In this document: positions 35,810 through 45,124 of the stretch, one piece after another | Layout: every line of letters begins with the position of its first letter | Numbering within the stretch: position 1 is the stretch's first letter | From: an uncultured Alphaproteobacteria bacterium | GTDB taxonomy: Bacteria; Pseudomonadota; Alphaproteobacteria; Rhizobiales; Pleomorphomonadaceae | Assembly: GCA_937900425.1 (NCBI GenBank) | Contig: CALCDT010000381.1 | Span: forward strand, 1-53,146 | Length of the DNA stretch: 53,146 nucleotides | Direction: 5' to 3' | The notes under the pieces: generated by a model | Seen by the model: only the letters and a program-made list of their open reading frames with translations | Database searches by the model: none | What the model was told of the DNA's origin: nothing | Made by a program: the position numbers and the translations under genes

Positions 35810-37126
35810 TCAGCCGCCGAAGACCCGCCGTCCGCCGACCCACGTTCCCGAAACCCGTCCGGTGAAGCGGGCGCCTTCGAAGGCGCTGTTCTTGGAGCGC
35901 GAGAGGATATCGGCCTCCGTCAGCACCCAGGGCGTCTCGAGGTCGATCAGCGCCAGATCCGCCGGCGCCCCCGGCCTCAGCGTGCCGGCGTCGAGCCCGA
36001 GCAGGGCGGCCGGACGGGTCGCCATCGCCTCGACGAGGCGCAGCAACGGCATGTCGCCGCCGTGGACGAGGCGCAGGCCGGCCGCGAGAAGGGTGTCGAG
36101 GCCGATGCAGCCGTCGGCGGCCTCTGCGAAGGGCTGGCGCTTGACCTCGACGTCCTGGGGATCGTGGGCGGAGACCAGCACGTCGATGGTGCCGTCGGCG
36201 AGGCCGGCGACGAGGGCGAGGCGGTCGGTCTCGGCGCGCAGCGGCGGCGCCATCTTGAAGAAGGTCCGGTAGGCGCCGATGTCGTTCTCGTTGAGGCTGA
36301 CGTGGGCGATCGAGACCGCCGCCGTCGCGGCGATGCCCTCGCCCTTGGCCCAGCGCATCAGCTCCACCGACTCGGCCGTCGACAGCTGGGCGGCGTGATA
36401 GGCCCCGCGCGAGAGCCGGGCGAGGCGCAGGTCGCGCGCCAGCATGATCGTCTCGGCTTCGGCCGGAACGCCCGGCAGGCCGAGCAGGGTCGAGACGGTG
36501 CCCTGGTTCATGACGCCGGTGCCGACGAGATCGGGATCTTCGGGATGGTGAACCACCGTCGCCCCGAAGTCGCGGGCGTAGGTGAGGGCGCGGCGCATCA
36601 CCTGGGCGTTGGTCACGGCGTGGCGCCCGGAGGTGAAGGCGACGGCGCCGGCCTCCTTCAGAAGACCGAATTCCGTCATCTCGCGGCCCTGCTGGCCCTT
36701 GGTCAGGGCGGCCATCGGATGGACGCGTACGACGGCGGTGTCACGGGCACGGCGCAGCACGAAGTCGACGAGGGCCGGATCGTCGATGATCGGGTCGGTG
36801 TCCGGCATGGTGATGATCGTCGTCACGCCGCCGGCCGCCGCGGCCCGGCTGGCGGTGGCGAAGGTCTCGCGGTGGTCGAAGCCCGGTTCGCCGACGAAGA
36901 CCCGCATGTCGACGAGGCCGGGGACGACGGCGGCGCCGGCGGCGTCCAGGATCTCCGCGCCCTCGGGTGCGCCCTGACCCGCCGCCGCCGCGCCGGCCGC
37001 GACGACGCGGCCCCCGTCGACGATCACCGTGCCGCGTTCATCGAGCCCGCGCGAGGGGTCGACGACACGGGCGTTCTCGATGACGAGGGGGCGCTGGGCG
37101 GAGGTCGAACCGGGGTCGGTGGACAT
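35810..37126 (-). CDS. Dihydroorotase-like protein lacking metal ligands (pseudo-DHOase partner of PyrB)
   Basis: This 438-residue protein has the amidohydrolase fold of PyrC, but the metal motif DxHxH is replaced: the segment after PGLVD reads MRVFVGEPG, where active enzymes have LHVHLREPG. The later catalytic DHAP region reads SAHDPQ. Such noncatalytic homologues (PyrX/PyrC') are known beside pyrB in Pseudomonas and serve as structural partners of aspartate transcarbamoylase. Its position 64 bases downstream of pyrB fits that role. An active dihydroorotase must then be elsewhere in the genome. Confidence 0.88.
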   Translation of the reverse strand: MSTDPGSTSAQRPLVIENARVVDPSRGLDERGTVIVDGGRVVAAGAAAAGQGAPEGAEILDAAGAAVVPGLVDMRVFVGEPGFDHRETFATASRAAAAGGVTTIITMPDTDPIIDDPALVDFVLRRARDTAVVRVHPMAALTKGQQGREMTEFGLLKEAGAVAFTSGRHAVTNAQVMRRALTYARDFGATVVHHPEDPDLVGTGVMNQGTVSTLLGLPGVPAEAETIMLARDLRLARLSRGAYHAAQLSTAESVELMRWAKGEGIAATAAVSIAHVSLNENDIGAYRTFFKMAPPLRAETDRLALVAGLADGTIDVLVSAHDPQDVEVKRQPFAEAADGCIGLDTLLAAGLRLVHGGDMPLLRLVEAMATRPAALLGLDAGTLRPGAPADLALIDLETPWVLTEADILSRSKNSAFEGARFTGRVSGTWVGGRRVFGG

Positions 37127-37190
37127 GGGCGGCGAGGCTCCAGAGTGGTGTTCTGCGGCGCGGCGGGACTGCGAGCGGCTTTTGCGGCGA

Positions 37191-38147
37191 TCACCCGTTC
37201 GGCAGGGTGCGCGCCACCGCCTCCAGCACCGCCATGCGCACGGCGACGCCCATCTCGACCTGCTCGCGGATCAGGCTCTGCGGACCGTCGGCGACGGCGG
37301 GGTCGATCTCGACGCCGCGGTTCATCGGGCCGGGGTGCATGACGAGGGCGTCGGGCTTCGCATAGGCGAGCTTCTCCTCGTCGAGGCCGTAGTAGCGGAA
37401 ATACTCGCGCACCGAGGGCACGAAGCTGCCCTGCATGCGCTCGCGCTGGAGCCGCAGCATCATGACGATGTCGGCGTCCTTCAGCCCCGCCTTCATGTCG
37501 GTCGTCACCTCGATGCCGAGGTCGCGGAAGGCCTGCGGCACCAGCGTCGTCGGCCCGACGAGGCGGACCCTCGCGTCGAGGGCGGTCAGCAGCAGGATGT
37601 TGGAGCGGGCGACGCGCGAATGCAGGACGTCGCCGCAGATCGCCACCGTCAGGCGCGCGATGCGGCCCTTGTGGCGGCGGATGGTGAGGGCGTCGAGCAG
37701 GGCCTGGGTCGGGTGTTCGTGGGCACCGTCGCCGGCGTTGACCACCGAACAGCCGACCTTCTGGGCGAGCAGGGCGACGGCGCCGGCGGCGTGGTGGCGC
37801 ACGACGATGATGTCGGGGTGCATGGCGTTGAGCGTCATCGCCGTGTCGATCAGCGTCTCGCCCTTCTTCACGGAGGACGAGGCGACCGACATGTTCATGA
37901 CGTCGGCGCCGAGCCGCTTGCCGGCGAGTTCGAAGGACGACTGCGTCCGCGTCGAGGCTTCGAAGAACAGGTTGATCTGGGTGCGCCCGCGCAGGGTGTC
38001 GAGCTTCTTCGACACCTGCCGGCCGACCGCGACGTGGGCTTCGGCGCGGTCGAGGAGATCGGTGATCTCGTGGGGCGAAAGCCCCTCGATGCCCAGAAGG
38101 TGCCGGCGGGCGAAGACGGGGAGGAGGGGATCGCGGGACGGTGTCAT
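37191..38147 (-). CDS. pyrB: Aspartate carbamoyltransferase catalytic subunit
   Basis: This 318-residue enzyme catalyses the first committed pyrimidine step, carbamoyl-aspartate formation. The carbamoyl-phosphate motif Ser65-Thr-Arg-Thr68 (FFEASTRTQSSFE), HPTQALLD and HPGPMNRG are present. The ATG at 38147 is chosen because the frame further upstream is low complexity. It forms an operon with the pseudo-dihydroorotase gene. Confidence 0.96.
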   Translation of the reverse strand: MTPSRDPLLPVFARRHLLGIEGLSPHEITDLLDRAEAHVAVGRQVSKKLDTLRGRTQINLFFEASTRTQSSFELAGKRLGADVMNMSVASSSVKKGETLIDTAMTLNAMHPDIIVVRHHAAGAVALLAQKVGCSVVNAGDGAHEHPTQALLDALTIRRHKGRIARLTVAICGDVLHSRVARSNILLLTALDARVRLVGPTTLVPQAFRDLGIEVTTDMKAGLKDADIVMMLRLQRERMQGSFVPSVREYFRYYGLDEEKLAYAKPDALVMHPGPMNRGVEIDPAVADGPQSLIREQVEMGVAVRMAVLEAVARTLPNG

Positions 38148-38244
38148 CAAAAACCGGCTTCTATGGCGGAAAGGCCCACCCCGCAAGGCCGCGCCGGCGA
38201 GAATCACGCGCCGTCCACATCGATCCGCCCGCGGCGGCCGATGC

Positions 38245-38748
38245 TCAGAACAGCCGGCGCGGATCGCCCTCGCGGCCGGCGTGGTGGATGCGGTCGAGAA
38301 AGCCCTGCAGGATGAAGGCCGCGGCCATCTTGTCGACGACCTCGCCGCGCCGCCGGCGCGAGGCGTCGGCGTCGAGCAGGGTGCGGGTGACGGCGGTGGT
38401 CGAGAGGCGCTCGTCCCAGAAGGCGACCGGCAGGGCGGTGAGCGGGGCGAGGTTGCGTACGAAGGCCCGCGTCGACTGCACCCGCGGCCCCTCGCTGCCG
38501 TCCATGTTGACGGGCAGGCCGACGACGAGGCCGCCGACGTCGAGCTTGCCGGCGATGGCGAGCAGCTTCTCGACGTCGGCGGTGAACTTCTTGCGGGCGA
38601 TGGTTTCGAGCGGCGTCGCGATGCGGCGGCCGACGTCGGAGAGCGCGAGGCCGATGGTCTTCGTGCCGAGATCGAGGCCGAGCAGTCGGGCGTCGCGCGG
38701 CAGCGCGGCGACGAAGTCGTCGGGGGATACCGTCTCCTGCCGGGCCAC
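38245..38748 (-). CDS. ruvX: Holliday junction resolvase-like protein RuvX/YqgF
   Basis: This 167-residue RNase H-fold protein has LLGLDLGTKTIGLALSD with the first catalytic Asp, VVGLPVNMDGSEGPR, and a late DKMAAAFILQGFLD with the last Asp. The family acts in pre-16S rRNA processing. The start is a GTG at 38748 with GGAGGGGAGG upstream. It is 97 bases upstream of pyrB on the same strand. Confidence 0.93.
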   Translation of the reverse strand: MARQETVSPDDFVAALPRDARLLGLDLGTKTIGLALSDVGRRIATPLETIARKKFTADVEKLLAIAGKLDVGGLVVGLPVNMDGSEGPRVQSTRAFVRNLAPLTALPVAFWDERLSTTAVTRTLLDADASRRRRGEVVDKMAAAFILQGFLDRIHHAGREGDPRRLF

Positions 38749-38788
38749 CGTGTCCTCCCCTCCGGCCGCCGATCCGCGGCCGCCGCCG

Positions 38789-39151
38789 TCAGCTGCGGGT
38801 CAGTCCCTTCACCGCCAGCTCTTCGAGATAGTCGCGCCAGAGCTTGTCGTGGCCGGTGCCGAGCCGGTGCAGATAGTCCCAGGTGTAGAGCCCGCTGTCG
38901 TGCATGTCGTCGAAGGTGAGGCGCACGGCATAGGTGCCGACCGGGTCGACGCCGACGATGGCGACGTTCTTCTTGCCCGGCACGGTCTTGCGCTGCTCCG
39001 GGCTGTGGCCCTGGACCTCGGCGGAGGGCGAATGGACCCGCAGGAACTCCGCCGCGAGCGCGAAGGTCTCGCCGTCGTCGAAGGCGACGGTAAGCGTCTT
39101 GCGATCCTTGGAAAGGCGGACTTCGGTCGGCCAGCGGGACGGTTCGGACAT
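38789..39151 (-). CDS. DUF971 / gamma-butyrobetaine hydroxylase N-terminal-like protein
   Basis: This 120-residue protein contains a single DUF971 (GBBH-like N-terminal) domain: WPTEVRLSKDRKTLTVAFDDGE, AEFLRVHSPSAEVQGH and HDSGLYTWDYLHRLG. Stand-alone members are often found near iron–sulfur or molybdenum-cofactor genes, and moaA is divergent from it here. Function is unproven. The ATG at 39151 has AGGA at a good distance; 39160 is an alternative. Confidence 0.86.
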   Translation of the reverse strand: MSEPSRWPTEVRLSKDRKTLTVAFDDGETFALAAEFLRVHSPSAEVQGHSPEQRKTVPGKKNVAIVGVDPVGTYAVRLTFDDMHDSGLYTWDYLHRLGTGHDKLWRDYLEELAVKGLTRS

Positions 39152-39388
39152 GGCGGTCATCCTGCGTGTCGGTCACGGAGCGGCGGCCGTCGCCGACGGT
39201 CCGCCGATCGCTCCTGCTGATCACAGAGCATGCCCGCGCGCAAGTCCGCGATCTTGGCAGAATCCTTCGCCGGCCCCACATGGGTTGAACGGTTCCAAAG
39301 GCTGGCATACCTTGCGCCTCCGCGCTCAAGGTCCGCCGGAGACGGGATCGAGGCCGAGAAAAAAGCGGGCGCGGGCCGGAGGATGCAC

Positions 39389-40432
39389 ATGGGTTACGTC
39401 ACGGACGTCGAGGCGAAGGAGGCGGTGACCGGCAAGGCGCCGCTCGTCGATCCCTTCGGCCGCCACGTCACCTATCTGCGCGTGTCGGTCACCGACCGCT
39501 GCGATTTCCGCTGCGTCTACTGCATGTCGGAAAACATGAGCTTCCTGCCGAAGAAGGACATTCTCAGCCTCGAGGAGCTCGACCGGCTCTGCTCGGCCTT
39601 CGTGGAGAAGGGCGTCGACCGGCTGCGCATCACCGGCGGCGAGCCGCTGGTGCGCAAGGGCATCATGACGTTGTTCCGCAACCTGTCGCGGCATCTCGCC
39701 AGCGGCGCGCTCAAGGAACTGACGCTGACGACCAACGGCTCGCAGCTCGCCCGCCACGCGGCCGAACTCGCCGACTGCGGCGTCAAGCGCATCAACGTCT
39801 CGATCGACACGCTCGATCCGAAGAAATTCCGGGAGATCACCCGCTGGGGCCGGCTCGACACCGTGCTCGGCGGCGTCGCGGCGGCGAAGGCCGCGGGGCT
39901 GTCCGTCAAGATCAACGCCGTGGCGCTCAAGGACGTCAACGAGCACGAGATCGAGGAGATGATCCGCTGGGCCCATGGCGAGGGCCACGACCTCACGCTG
40001 ATCGAGACCATGCCGCTCGGCGACATCGAGGGCGATCGGACCGACCAGTATCTGCCGCTGAGCCGGGTCCGCGCCCGGCTGATGGATACGTTCACGCTCG
40101 AGGACATCCCCTACAAGACGGGCGGCCCGGCTCGCTACGTCAACGTGAAGGAGACCGGTGGCCGACTCGGCTTCATCACGCCGCTGACCCACAATTTCTG
40201 TGAAAGCTGCAATCGGGTCCGCGTCACCTGCACCGGCACGCTCTACATGTGCCTCGGCCAGGAGGACGCCGCCGATCTGCGTGCGGCGCTGCGCGCGTCC
40301 GAGAGCGACGACCTGCTGAAGCTCGCCATCGACGAAGCGATCTCGCGCAAGCCCAAGGGCCACGACTTCGTCATCGACCGCCAGCGCAAGGCCCCGGCCG
40401 TCAAGCGGCACATGTCGGTGACCGGCGGCTGA
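39389..40432 (+). CDS. moaA: GTP 3',8-cyclase (molybdenum cofactor biosynthesis protein A)
   Basis: This 347-residue radical SAM enzyme converts GTP to 3',8-cyclo-dihydro-GTP in molybdopterin synthesis. It has the N-terminal cluster motif CDFRCVYC, the SAM-binding ITGGEPLVRKG, the C-terminal cluster FCESCNRVRVTC…C, and the conserved C-terminal Gly-Gly (VTGG) needed for activity. The ATG at 39389 lies 6 bases after GGAGG; an ATG at 39383 is too close. Confidence 0.96.
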   Translation: MGYVTDVEAKEAVTGKAPLVDPFGRHVTYLRVSVTDRCDFRCVYCMSENMSFLPKKDILSLEELDRLCSAFVEKGVDRLRITGGEPLVRKGIMTLFRNLSRHLASGALKELTLTTNGSQLARHAAELADCGVKRINVSIDTLDPKKFREITRWGRLDTVLGGVAAAKAAGLSVKINAVALKDVNEHEIEEMIRWAHGEGHDLTLIETMPLGDIEGDRTDQYLPLSRVRARLMDTFTLEDIPYKTGGPARYVNVKETGGRLGFITPLTHNFCESCNRVRVTCTGTLYMCLGQEDAADLRAALRASESDDLLKLAIDEAISRKPKGHDFVIDRQRKAPAVKRHMSVTGG

Positions 40433-40522
40433 ACCGCCGGCCCGGGGAGACTTCACCCGTTCGCTTCGGACATGTCGCCGCATCGGAGCGGGCCGAGCAC
40501 CCGCGGCGATGCGACGGCGTGC

Positions 40523-41224
40523 TCACAGCTCGATCGGCTCGCCGGCCTTCACCACCCGCACCGACTTCCCGTCCGCGCCCATCGCCGCGACGAAGGCGTC
40601 GGCCGTCTGGTCGACGATCGGAAAGGAGGCGTAGTGGCAGGGCAGCACCGTCTCGAAGGCGAAGAAGCGGCGGCAGGCGAGGGCGGCGGTTTCCGCCCCC
40701 ATGGTGAAGCGGTCGCCGATCGGGACGAGGCCGATCTGCGGGCTGTAGAGCTCGGCGATCAGCGCCATGTCGCCGAAGATGTCGGTGTCGCCCATGTGAT
40801 AGAGCGTCTTCTCGCCCGGCGCGCGGATGATCACCCCGTTCGGGTTGCCGAGGGCGTGGGAGACGCCGGCGTCGTCGATCGCCGCCGAGGAATGCAGGGC
40901 GTTGACGAAGGTGACGCGGAAGGCGCCCTGGTCGGTGGTGCCGCCGGTGTTCATCGGGTCGAAGGCCTTCAGCCCCTTCGCCGCCAGCCACATGCAGAGG
41001 TCGAAGTTGGCGACGACCTTGGCCCCGGTCTTCTCCGCGATCGCCAGCGTGTCGCCGACATGGTCGCCGTGGCCGTGGGTGAGAACGACGTGGGTGACGC
41101 CGGCGGCGGCGGCGTCGATGTCGCCGGGAAAGCCGGGATTGCCGCTGAAGAACGGGTCGATCAGGATGGTGGCGCCGTCGATCTCCACGCGGAAGGCGGA
41201 ATGGCCGTACCAGGTCAGCTTCAT
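40523..41224 (-). CDS. UPF0173 metal-dependent hydrolase
   Basis: This 233-residue metallo-beta-lactamase-fold protein starts MKLTWYGHSAF and has the metal motif His50-x-His52-x-Asp54-His55 (LTHGHGDH), HMGDTDIFGDM and LPCHYASFP. It matches the UPF0173 (YtkL-like) family; the substrate is unknown. It converges with moaA, 90 bases between stops. Confidence 0.92.
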   Translation of the reverse strand: MKLTWYGHSAFRVEIDGATILIDPFFSGNPGFPGDIDAAAAGVTHVVLTHGHGDHVGDTLAIAEKTGAKVVANFDLCMWLAAKGLKAFDPMNTGGTTDQGAFRVTFVNALHSSAAIDDAGVSHALGNPNGVIIRAPGEKTLYHMGDTDIFGDMALIAELYSPQIGLVPIGDRFTMGAETAALACRRFFAFETVLPCHYASFPIVDQTADAFVAAMGADGKSVRVVKAGEPIEL

Positions 41225-41395
41225 CGGGCGTGTCCTCTCTCGTTGAATCGGGCGGGGACGCGGAGAGGCGGCTTGGGCGGAATGGTCCGCCAACCGGCGA
41301 ACCGACTGCCGCCGCCCCGACCCGCGCCCAGCCTTAGCGCCGTCGCCCCGCAGACGACAACCCCGTCCCGGAGGCGCGGACGCTGCGAAACGGAA

Positions 41396-41425
41396 GCGGG
41401 GGAAGACGACGCCGTCTCCCCCCGC
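41396..41425 (-). terminator. Terminator hairpin downstream of rne
   Basis: GCGGGGGAAGACG (41396–41408) pairs with CGTCTCCCCCCGC (41413–41425) at 12 of 13 positions with a 4-base loop. On the minus strand TTCCGTTTCG follows. It lies 23 bases after the rne stop. Confidence 0.65.
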
Positions 41426-41447
41426 CCGCATTTTCCACCTCGTCTTC

Positions 41448-44279
41448 TCAGAAGAACGAGCGGCGCTGCCACCAGCCCGACCGCTTGGGGCGGTCGTCGT
41501 CCGGCTCGGGCTGGGGCGCCCGGGCGGCGGGGGCTGGCTCGGGTGCCTGTTCCGCGGCGGGTTCGGACGCCGGCACCGCCTCGGCTCCGCCGGAGGCCTC
41601 GGCCGCTTCCGGCGCCTCGTCGGCGGCGGGAGCGTCGTCGGTCACCGGTGCTGCGTCCTCCGCCGCGGCGACTTCCGGCTCGGCCGCTTCGGTTCCGGCG
41701 CCACCCCTCTCGTCTTCGGCCTGCGATCGGGCGTGGTCCTCGTCCGCCGGTGCGAACTCCTCCGCGGCGGTCTCTTCCATCGGACCGGCGATCACGGCGT
41801 CGTCGTGCCGGGCCTCGTCATGCCGCGCCTCGTCGTCTCGGGCGCCGTCGTCCGACACGGCGTCGCCCTCGGACGCCTCGCCTTCCGACGCCTCGCCCTC
41901 GGCGCCGGCCTCGAAGGCGCTGGACCGGCGGCGGCCACCGCGGCGGCCGCGGCGGCGCGACCGCTTGCGTCCCGCCTCGTCGTCGCCGGCTTCGCCCTCG
42001 TCGCGCTCTTCGCCGTCGTCACCGTCGCCGGACAGCGCGGCGTCGGTGGTCTCGACGGTCATGTCCTGATCGTCGCCGTCATCGCCTTCGTCGCCGCCGC
42101 TCTGGCCGATCGCGTCGGAGGAGGAAGCGGACGAGCCTTCGCCGCCCCGCCGGCGCCGGCGCCGGCGCCGGCGCTTGCCGCCCCGGTTCTGGCCCTCGCC
42201 TTCGCTCTCGCCGTCGGCACTGCGCTCCTCGTCCCGAGGTGCCGCCTCCTGCACGTCGTCGACGATCTCGTCCTCGTCCTCCTCCTCGTCTTCGGGCATC
42301 ACCGAATCGGGGTGGACCAGCGGGATCACCGGGCGCGGGTTGAGGATCAGTTCGCCGCGCTCCAGCGCGAAATGCTGGCCCGAGATGTGCTCGTCGGCCG
42401 AAAGCGTGATGGTGAGGCCGAAGCGTTCCTCGAGTTCGCCGAGGTGGCGACGCTTCTGGTTGAGGATGTAGAGCGCCACCGCGGTGCGAGTGCGCACGGT
42501 GAGGTGATGGGTCGCGCCCTTGAGGAGATTGTCCTCGAGCGAGCGCAGCACGTGCAGCGCGACGCTCTCGGTCGAGCGGACGATGCCGGCGCCGAGGCAG
42601 TGCGGGCAAAGCTCGGTGGAGCCCTCGAGCACGCCGGTCCGGATGCGCTGGCGGCTCATTTCCATCAGGCCGAAATGCGAGATCCGGCCGACCTGGATGC
42701 GCGCGCGGTCGTTCTTGAGGCAGTCCTTGAGCTTGCGCTCGACCGCCTTGTTGTTGCGCGACTCCTCCATGTCGATGAAGTCGATGACGATGAGGCCGGC
42801 GAGGTCGCGCAGGCGGAGCTGGCGGGCGACCTCCTCGGCCGCCTCCATGTTGGTCTGGTAGGCGGTGTCCTCGATATTGTGCTCGCGGGTCGAGCGCCCG
42901 GAGTTGACGTCGATGGAGACCAGCGCCTCGGTCTGGTTGATGACGATGTAGCCGCCCGAACGCAGGGTCACCTGCGGCGAGAACATCGCATCGAGCTGCG
43001 GCTCGACCGAGTAGCGCGCGAAGATCGGGGCGTTGTCGCGGTAGGGCTGGACGTTCTTGGCATGGCTCGGCATGAGCATGCGCATGAAGTCCTTGGCCTC
43101 GCGGTAGGCCTCGTCGCCGGCGACGAGCACCTGGGAGATGTCCTTGTTGTAGAGGTCGCGGATCGATCGCTTGACCAGCGATCCCTCTTCGTAGACCAGC
43201 ATCGGCGCGGACGAGCGCAGCGTCAGCTCGCGCACGTTCTCCCAGAGCCGCAGCAGGTATTCGAAGTCGCGCTTGATCTCGGCCTTGGTCCGGCTGGCGC
43301 CGGCTGTGCGCAGGATGACGCCCATGCCCTCCGGAACCTCGAGCTCGTGGGCGATCTCCTTGAGGCGCTTGCGGTCGGCCGGGCTGGTGATCTTGCGGGA
43401 GATGCCGCCGCCGCGCCCGGTGTTGGGCATCAGCACGGAATAGCGGCCGGCGAGCGAGAGATAGGTCGTCACCGCGGCGCCCTTGTTGCCGCGCTCCTCC
43501 TTGACGACCTGGATCAGCATCACCTGGCGGCGCTTGATCACCTCCTGGATCTTGTACTGCTTCATCCGCGGCCGGCGGCGCTCGGGCAGTTCCTCGAGCG
43601 CATCCTCCGAGCCGACGGATTCGACGCTTTCCTCGTCGCCGTGGTCGTCGTCGCCGTGATCGTCGGAGGAAACGACCTCGACGAGGTTACCGCGGTCGTC
43701 GGGAGCGTCGTTGTCGCTTTCCTCGCCGCGGGCGGAACCGTTGTCGTGGTCGTCGGATGCGGTCGTCCAGGACGGGGACTGGTCCGAGGGGGAGGCGTCC
43801 TGCGAATGGCCGAAGGCGTCGTGAGCGTCGCCGTGGGCCTCGCCCCCGGCCCGAGAGGCGTCGCCCTCGGCCTGCGGCGCATCCCCGGAGACGGCGGGCG
43901 CGGCGTTCTCGGCGGCGGTGTTCCTGCCGCCGCGGCGGTTGTCGCGGGAGCGGCGGCCGTTGCCGGAGGCGGCGCGTTCCTCGTCGCGGGCCTCGCGCTC
44001 CTCGGCGGCGAGCAGCGCCATCCGGTCGGCGACCGGGATCTGGTAGTAGTCCGGATGGATTTCGGAGAAGGCGAGGAAGCCGTGGCGGTTGCCGCCGTAT
44101 TCGACGAAAGCGGCCTGCAGCGAGGGTTCGACCCGCGTCACCTTGGCGAGATAGATGTTACCCCGCAGCTGCTTCCTGTTGGCCGACTCGAAATCAAACT
44201 CCTCGACGCGCGAACCCTTCACCACCACGACCCGGGTTTCCTCCGGGTGGGTGGCATCGATAAGCATCTTGTTCGACAT
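41448..44279 (-). CDS. rne: Ribonuclease E/G family, RNase E
   Basis: This 943-residue endoribonuclease starts MSNKMLIDATHPEETRV. The S1 RNA-binding domain is split by an acidic, low-complexity insertion (about residues 95–245) typical of Alphaproteobacteria. The catalytic Asp457 (SIDVNSG) and Asp500 (IDFIDME) are 43 residues apart, as in E. coli (303 and 346). The zinc-link motif LCPHCLGAG is present. The C-terminal 300 residues are disordered, Arg-rich then acidic, the region that scaffolds the degradosome. An ATG at 44300 is a less likely start. Confidence 0.95.
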   Translation of the reverse strand: MSNKMLIDATHPEETRVVVVKGSRVEEFDFESANRKQLRGNIYLAKVTRVEPSLQAAFVEYGGNRHGFLAFSEIHPDYYQIPVADRMALLAAEEREARDEERAASGNGRRSRDNRRGGRNTAAENAAPAVSGDAPQAEGDASRAGGEAHGDAHDAFGHSQDASPSDQSPSWTTASDDHDNGSARGEESDNDAPDDRGNLVEVVSSDDHGDDDHGDEESVESVGSEDALEELPERRRPRMKQYKIQEVIKRRQVMLIQVVKEERGNKGAAVTTYLSLAGRYSVLMPNTGRGGGISRKITSPADRKRLKEIAHELEVPEGMGVILRTAGASRTKAEIKRDFEYLLRLWENVRELTLRSSAPMLVYEEGSLVKRSIRDLYNKDISQVLVAGDEAYREAKDFMRMLMPSHAKNVQPYRDNAPIFARYSVEPQLDAMFSPQVTLRSGGYIVINQTEALVSIDVNSGRSTREHNIEDTAYQTNMEAAEEVARQLRLRDLAGLIVIDFIDMEESRNNKAVERKLKDCLKNDRARIQVGRISHFGLMEMSRQRIRTGVLEGSTELCPHCLGAGIVRSTESVALHVLRSLEDNLLKGATHHLTVRTRTAVALYILNQKRRHLGELEERFGLTITLSADEHISGQHFALERGELILNPRPVIPLVHPDSVMPEDEEEDEDEIVDDVQEAAPRDEERSADGESEGEGQNRGGKRRRRRRRRRGGEGSSASSSDAIGQSGGDEGDDGDDQDMTVETTDAALSGDGDDGEERDEGEAGDDEAGRKRSRRRGRRGGRRRSSAFEAGAEGEASEGEASEGDAVSDDGARDDEARHDEARHDDAVIAGPMEETAAEEFAPADEDHARSQAEDERGGAGTEAAEPEVAAAEDAAPVTDDAPAADEAPEAAEASGGAEAVPASEPAAEQAPEPAPAARAPQPEPDDDRPKRSGWWQRRSFF

Positions 44280-45124
44280 CAACTGAGATCTCCACGGCAC
44301 GCCATGGTGCGCCTGCCCGCGCGGATGCGGGGCGGCGCGACCGGATGCGGCCGTTGCTGTTTCCTGATTGGGAGGAGACGACGCGGGATGCGAACGTGAC
44401 GCGGACCGGGCGCGCGACCGGCGAGGAGACGAGCCCCGTCCGTCCTTCCCCCCAGATCGCCGTTCCGTCCTCGTGCACCACGAAATCGTCCATCGGTCTA
44501 AAGCGCCACCGCCGGCCCGCGGGCCGACTCCGGCGAAATCGTTTCAACCCGGAGCGTGTCGGCTCCGGCTGGTCCCCTCGGCTCAATTCTGCCGCCGCGT
44601 CGTCGGATCCGGGGGCGAGGCGGAAAGCGCCTCGGTGGATCGACCGGCCGTCCGTCGACCCGCACGGTTGGCGGGGCGGGCGACCTTGGGATTGCGGTCT
44701 TCGTCACGACACCACCGGTGGCCGCTTCGTCGACACGGCCAAATCAGCGCATCATGCCCGGGATCGGGTTTCGGGTTCCTGCGTCATGTTTACGAAGCCT
44801 TCCAGCAAATGGCAAGATGTGAGGCCCGATCCTGCTTGAACGGTGCGCATGATCGTCGGCGCGCCACGAAGTCGGCGACCGGTGAATCCTTCGCCCGGAT
44901 CGGGCCGCAATTTCGCGACAGAAAGGCTTGCGCCGGAGGCGACGTCGCCGTCGCGCGCGGCGTCGGTGCGAAAGAAACGGTTAACCAAGGTCCGGTACCG
45001 GTCTATGACCTGTACGAGCGATCCGCCGCGGTGCTCCGTTCCGACGACGCCGGGGCGAATCGGTCGCCGGGCCGGCCGACCGGCGCGGTGATGGACGAGG
45101 CACAGGCGAGAGGCACGACACCCC
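44280..45124. other. Long divergent intergenic region rne / amiC
   Basis: This 845-base interval has no credible gene. It contains the candidate rne promoter listed separately, which would leave an rne 5' untranslated leader of about 500 bases. A GCCCG-GAT-CGGGC hairpin lies near 44896–44908. A GGTTAACC sequence near 44980 is a single TTAA half-site without a partner at the CtrA spacing. Confidence 0.5.
44787..44815 (-). promoter_or_regulatory. Candidate promoter of rne
   Basis: Read on the minus strand, TTGCCA (44815–44810) is followed after 17 bases by TAAACA (44792–44787). The boxes match sigma-70 elements moderately. The implied leader before the rne start is about 500 bases, in line with the long autoregulatory leader of E. 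coli rne. The call rests on hexamer matches alone. Confidence 0.4.

Noticed and set aside
42145..42178. GGCGCC tandem triplets in rne suggesting a microsatellite
   Set aside because: This is in-frame coding for the Arg-rich segment of the RNase E C-terminal half, expected in this family.
44978..44990. GGTTAACC near the amiC side as a second CtrA site
   Set aside because: Only one TTAA half-site; no second TTAA at the required 7-base spacing.
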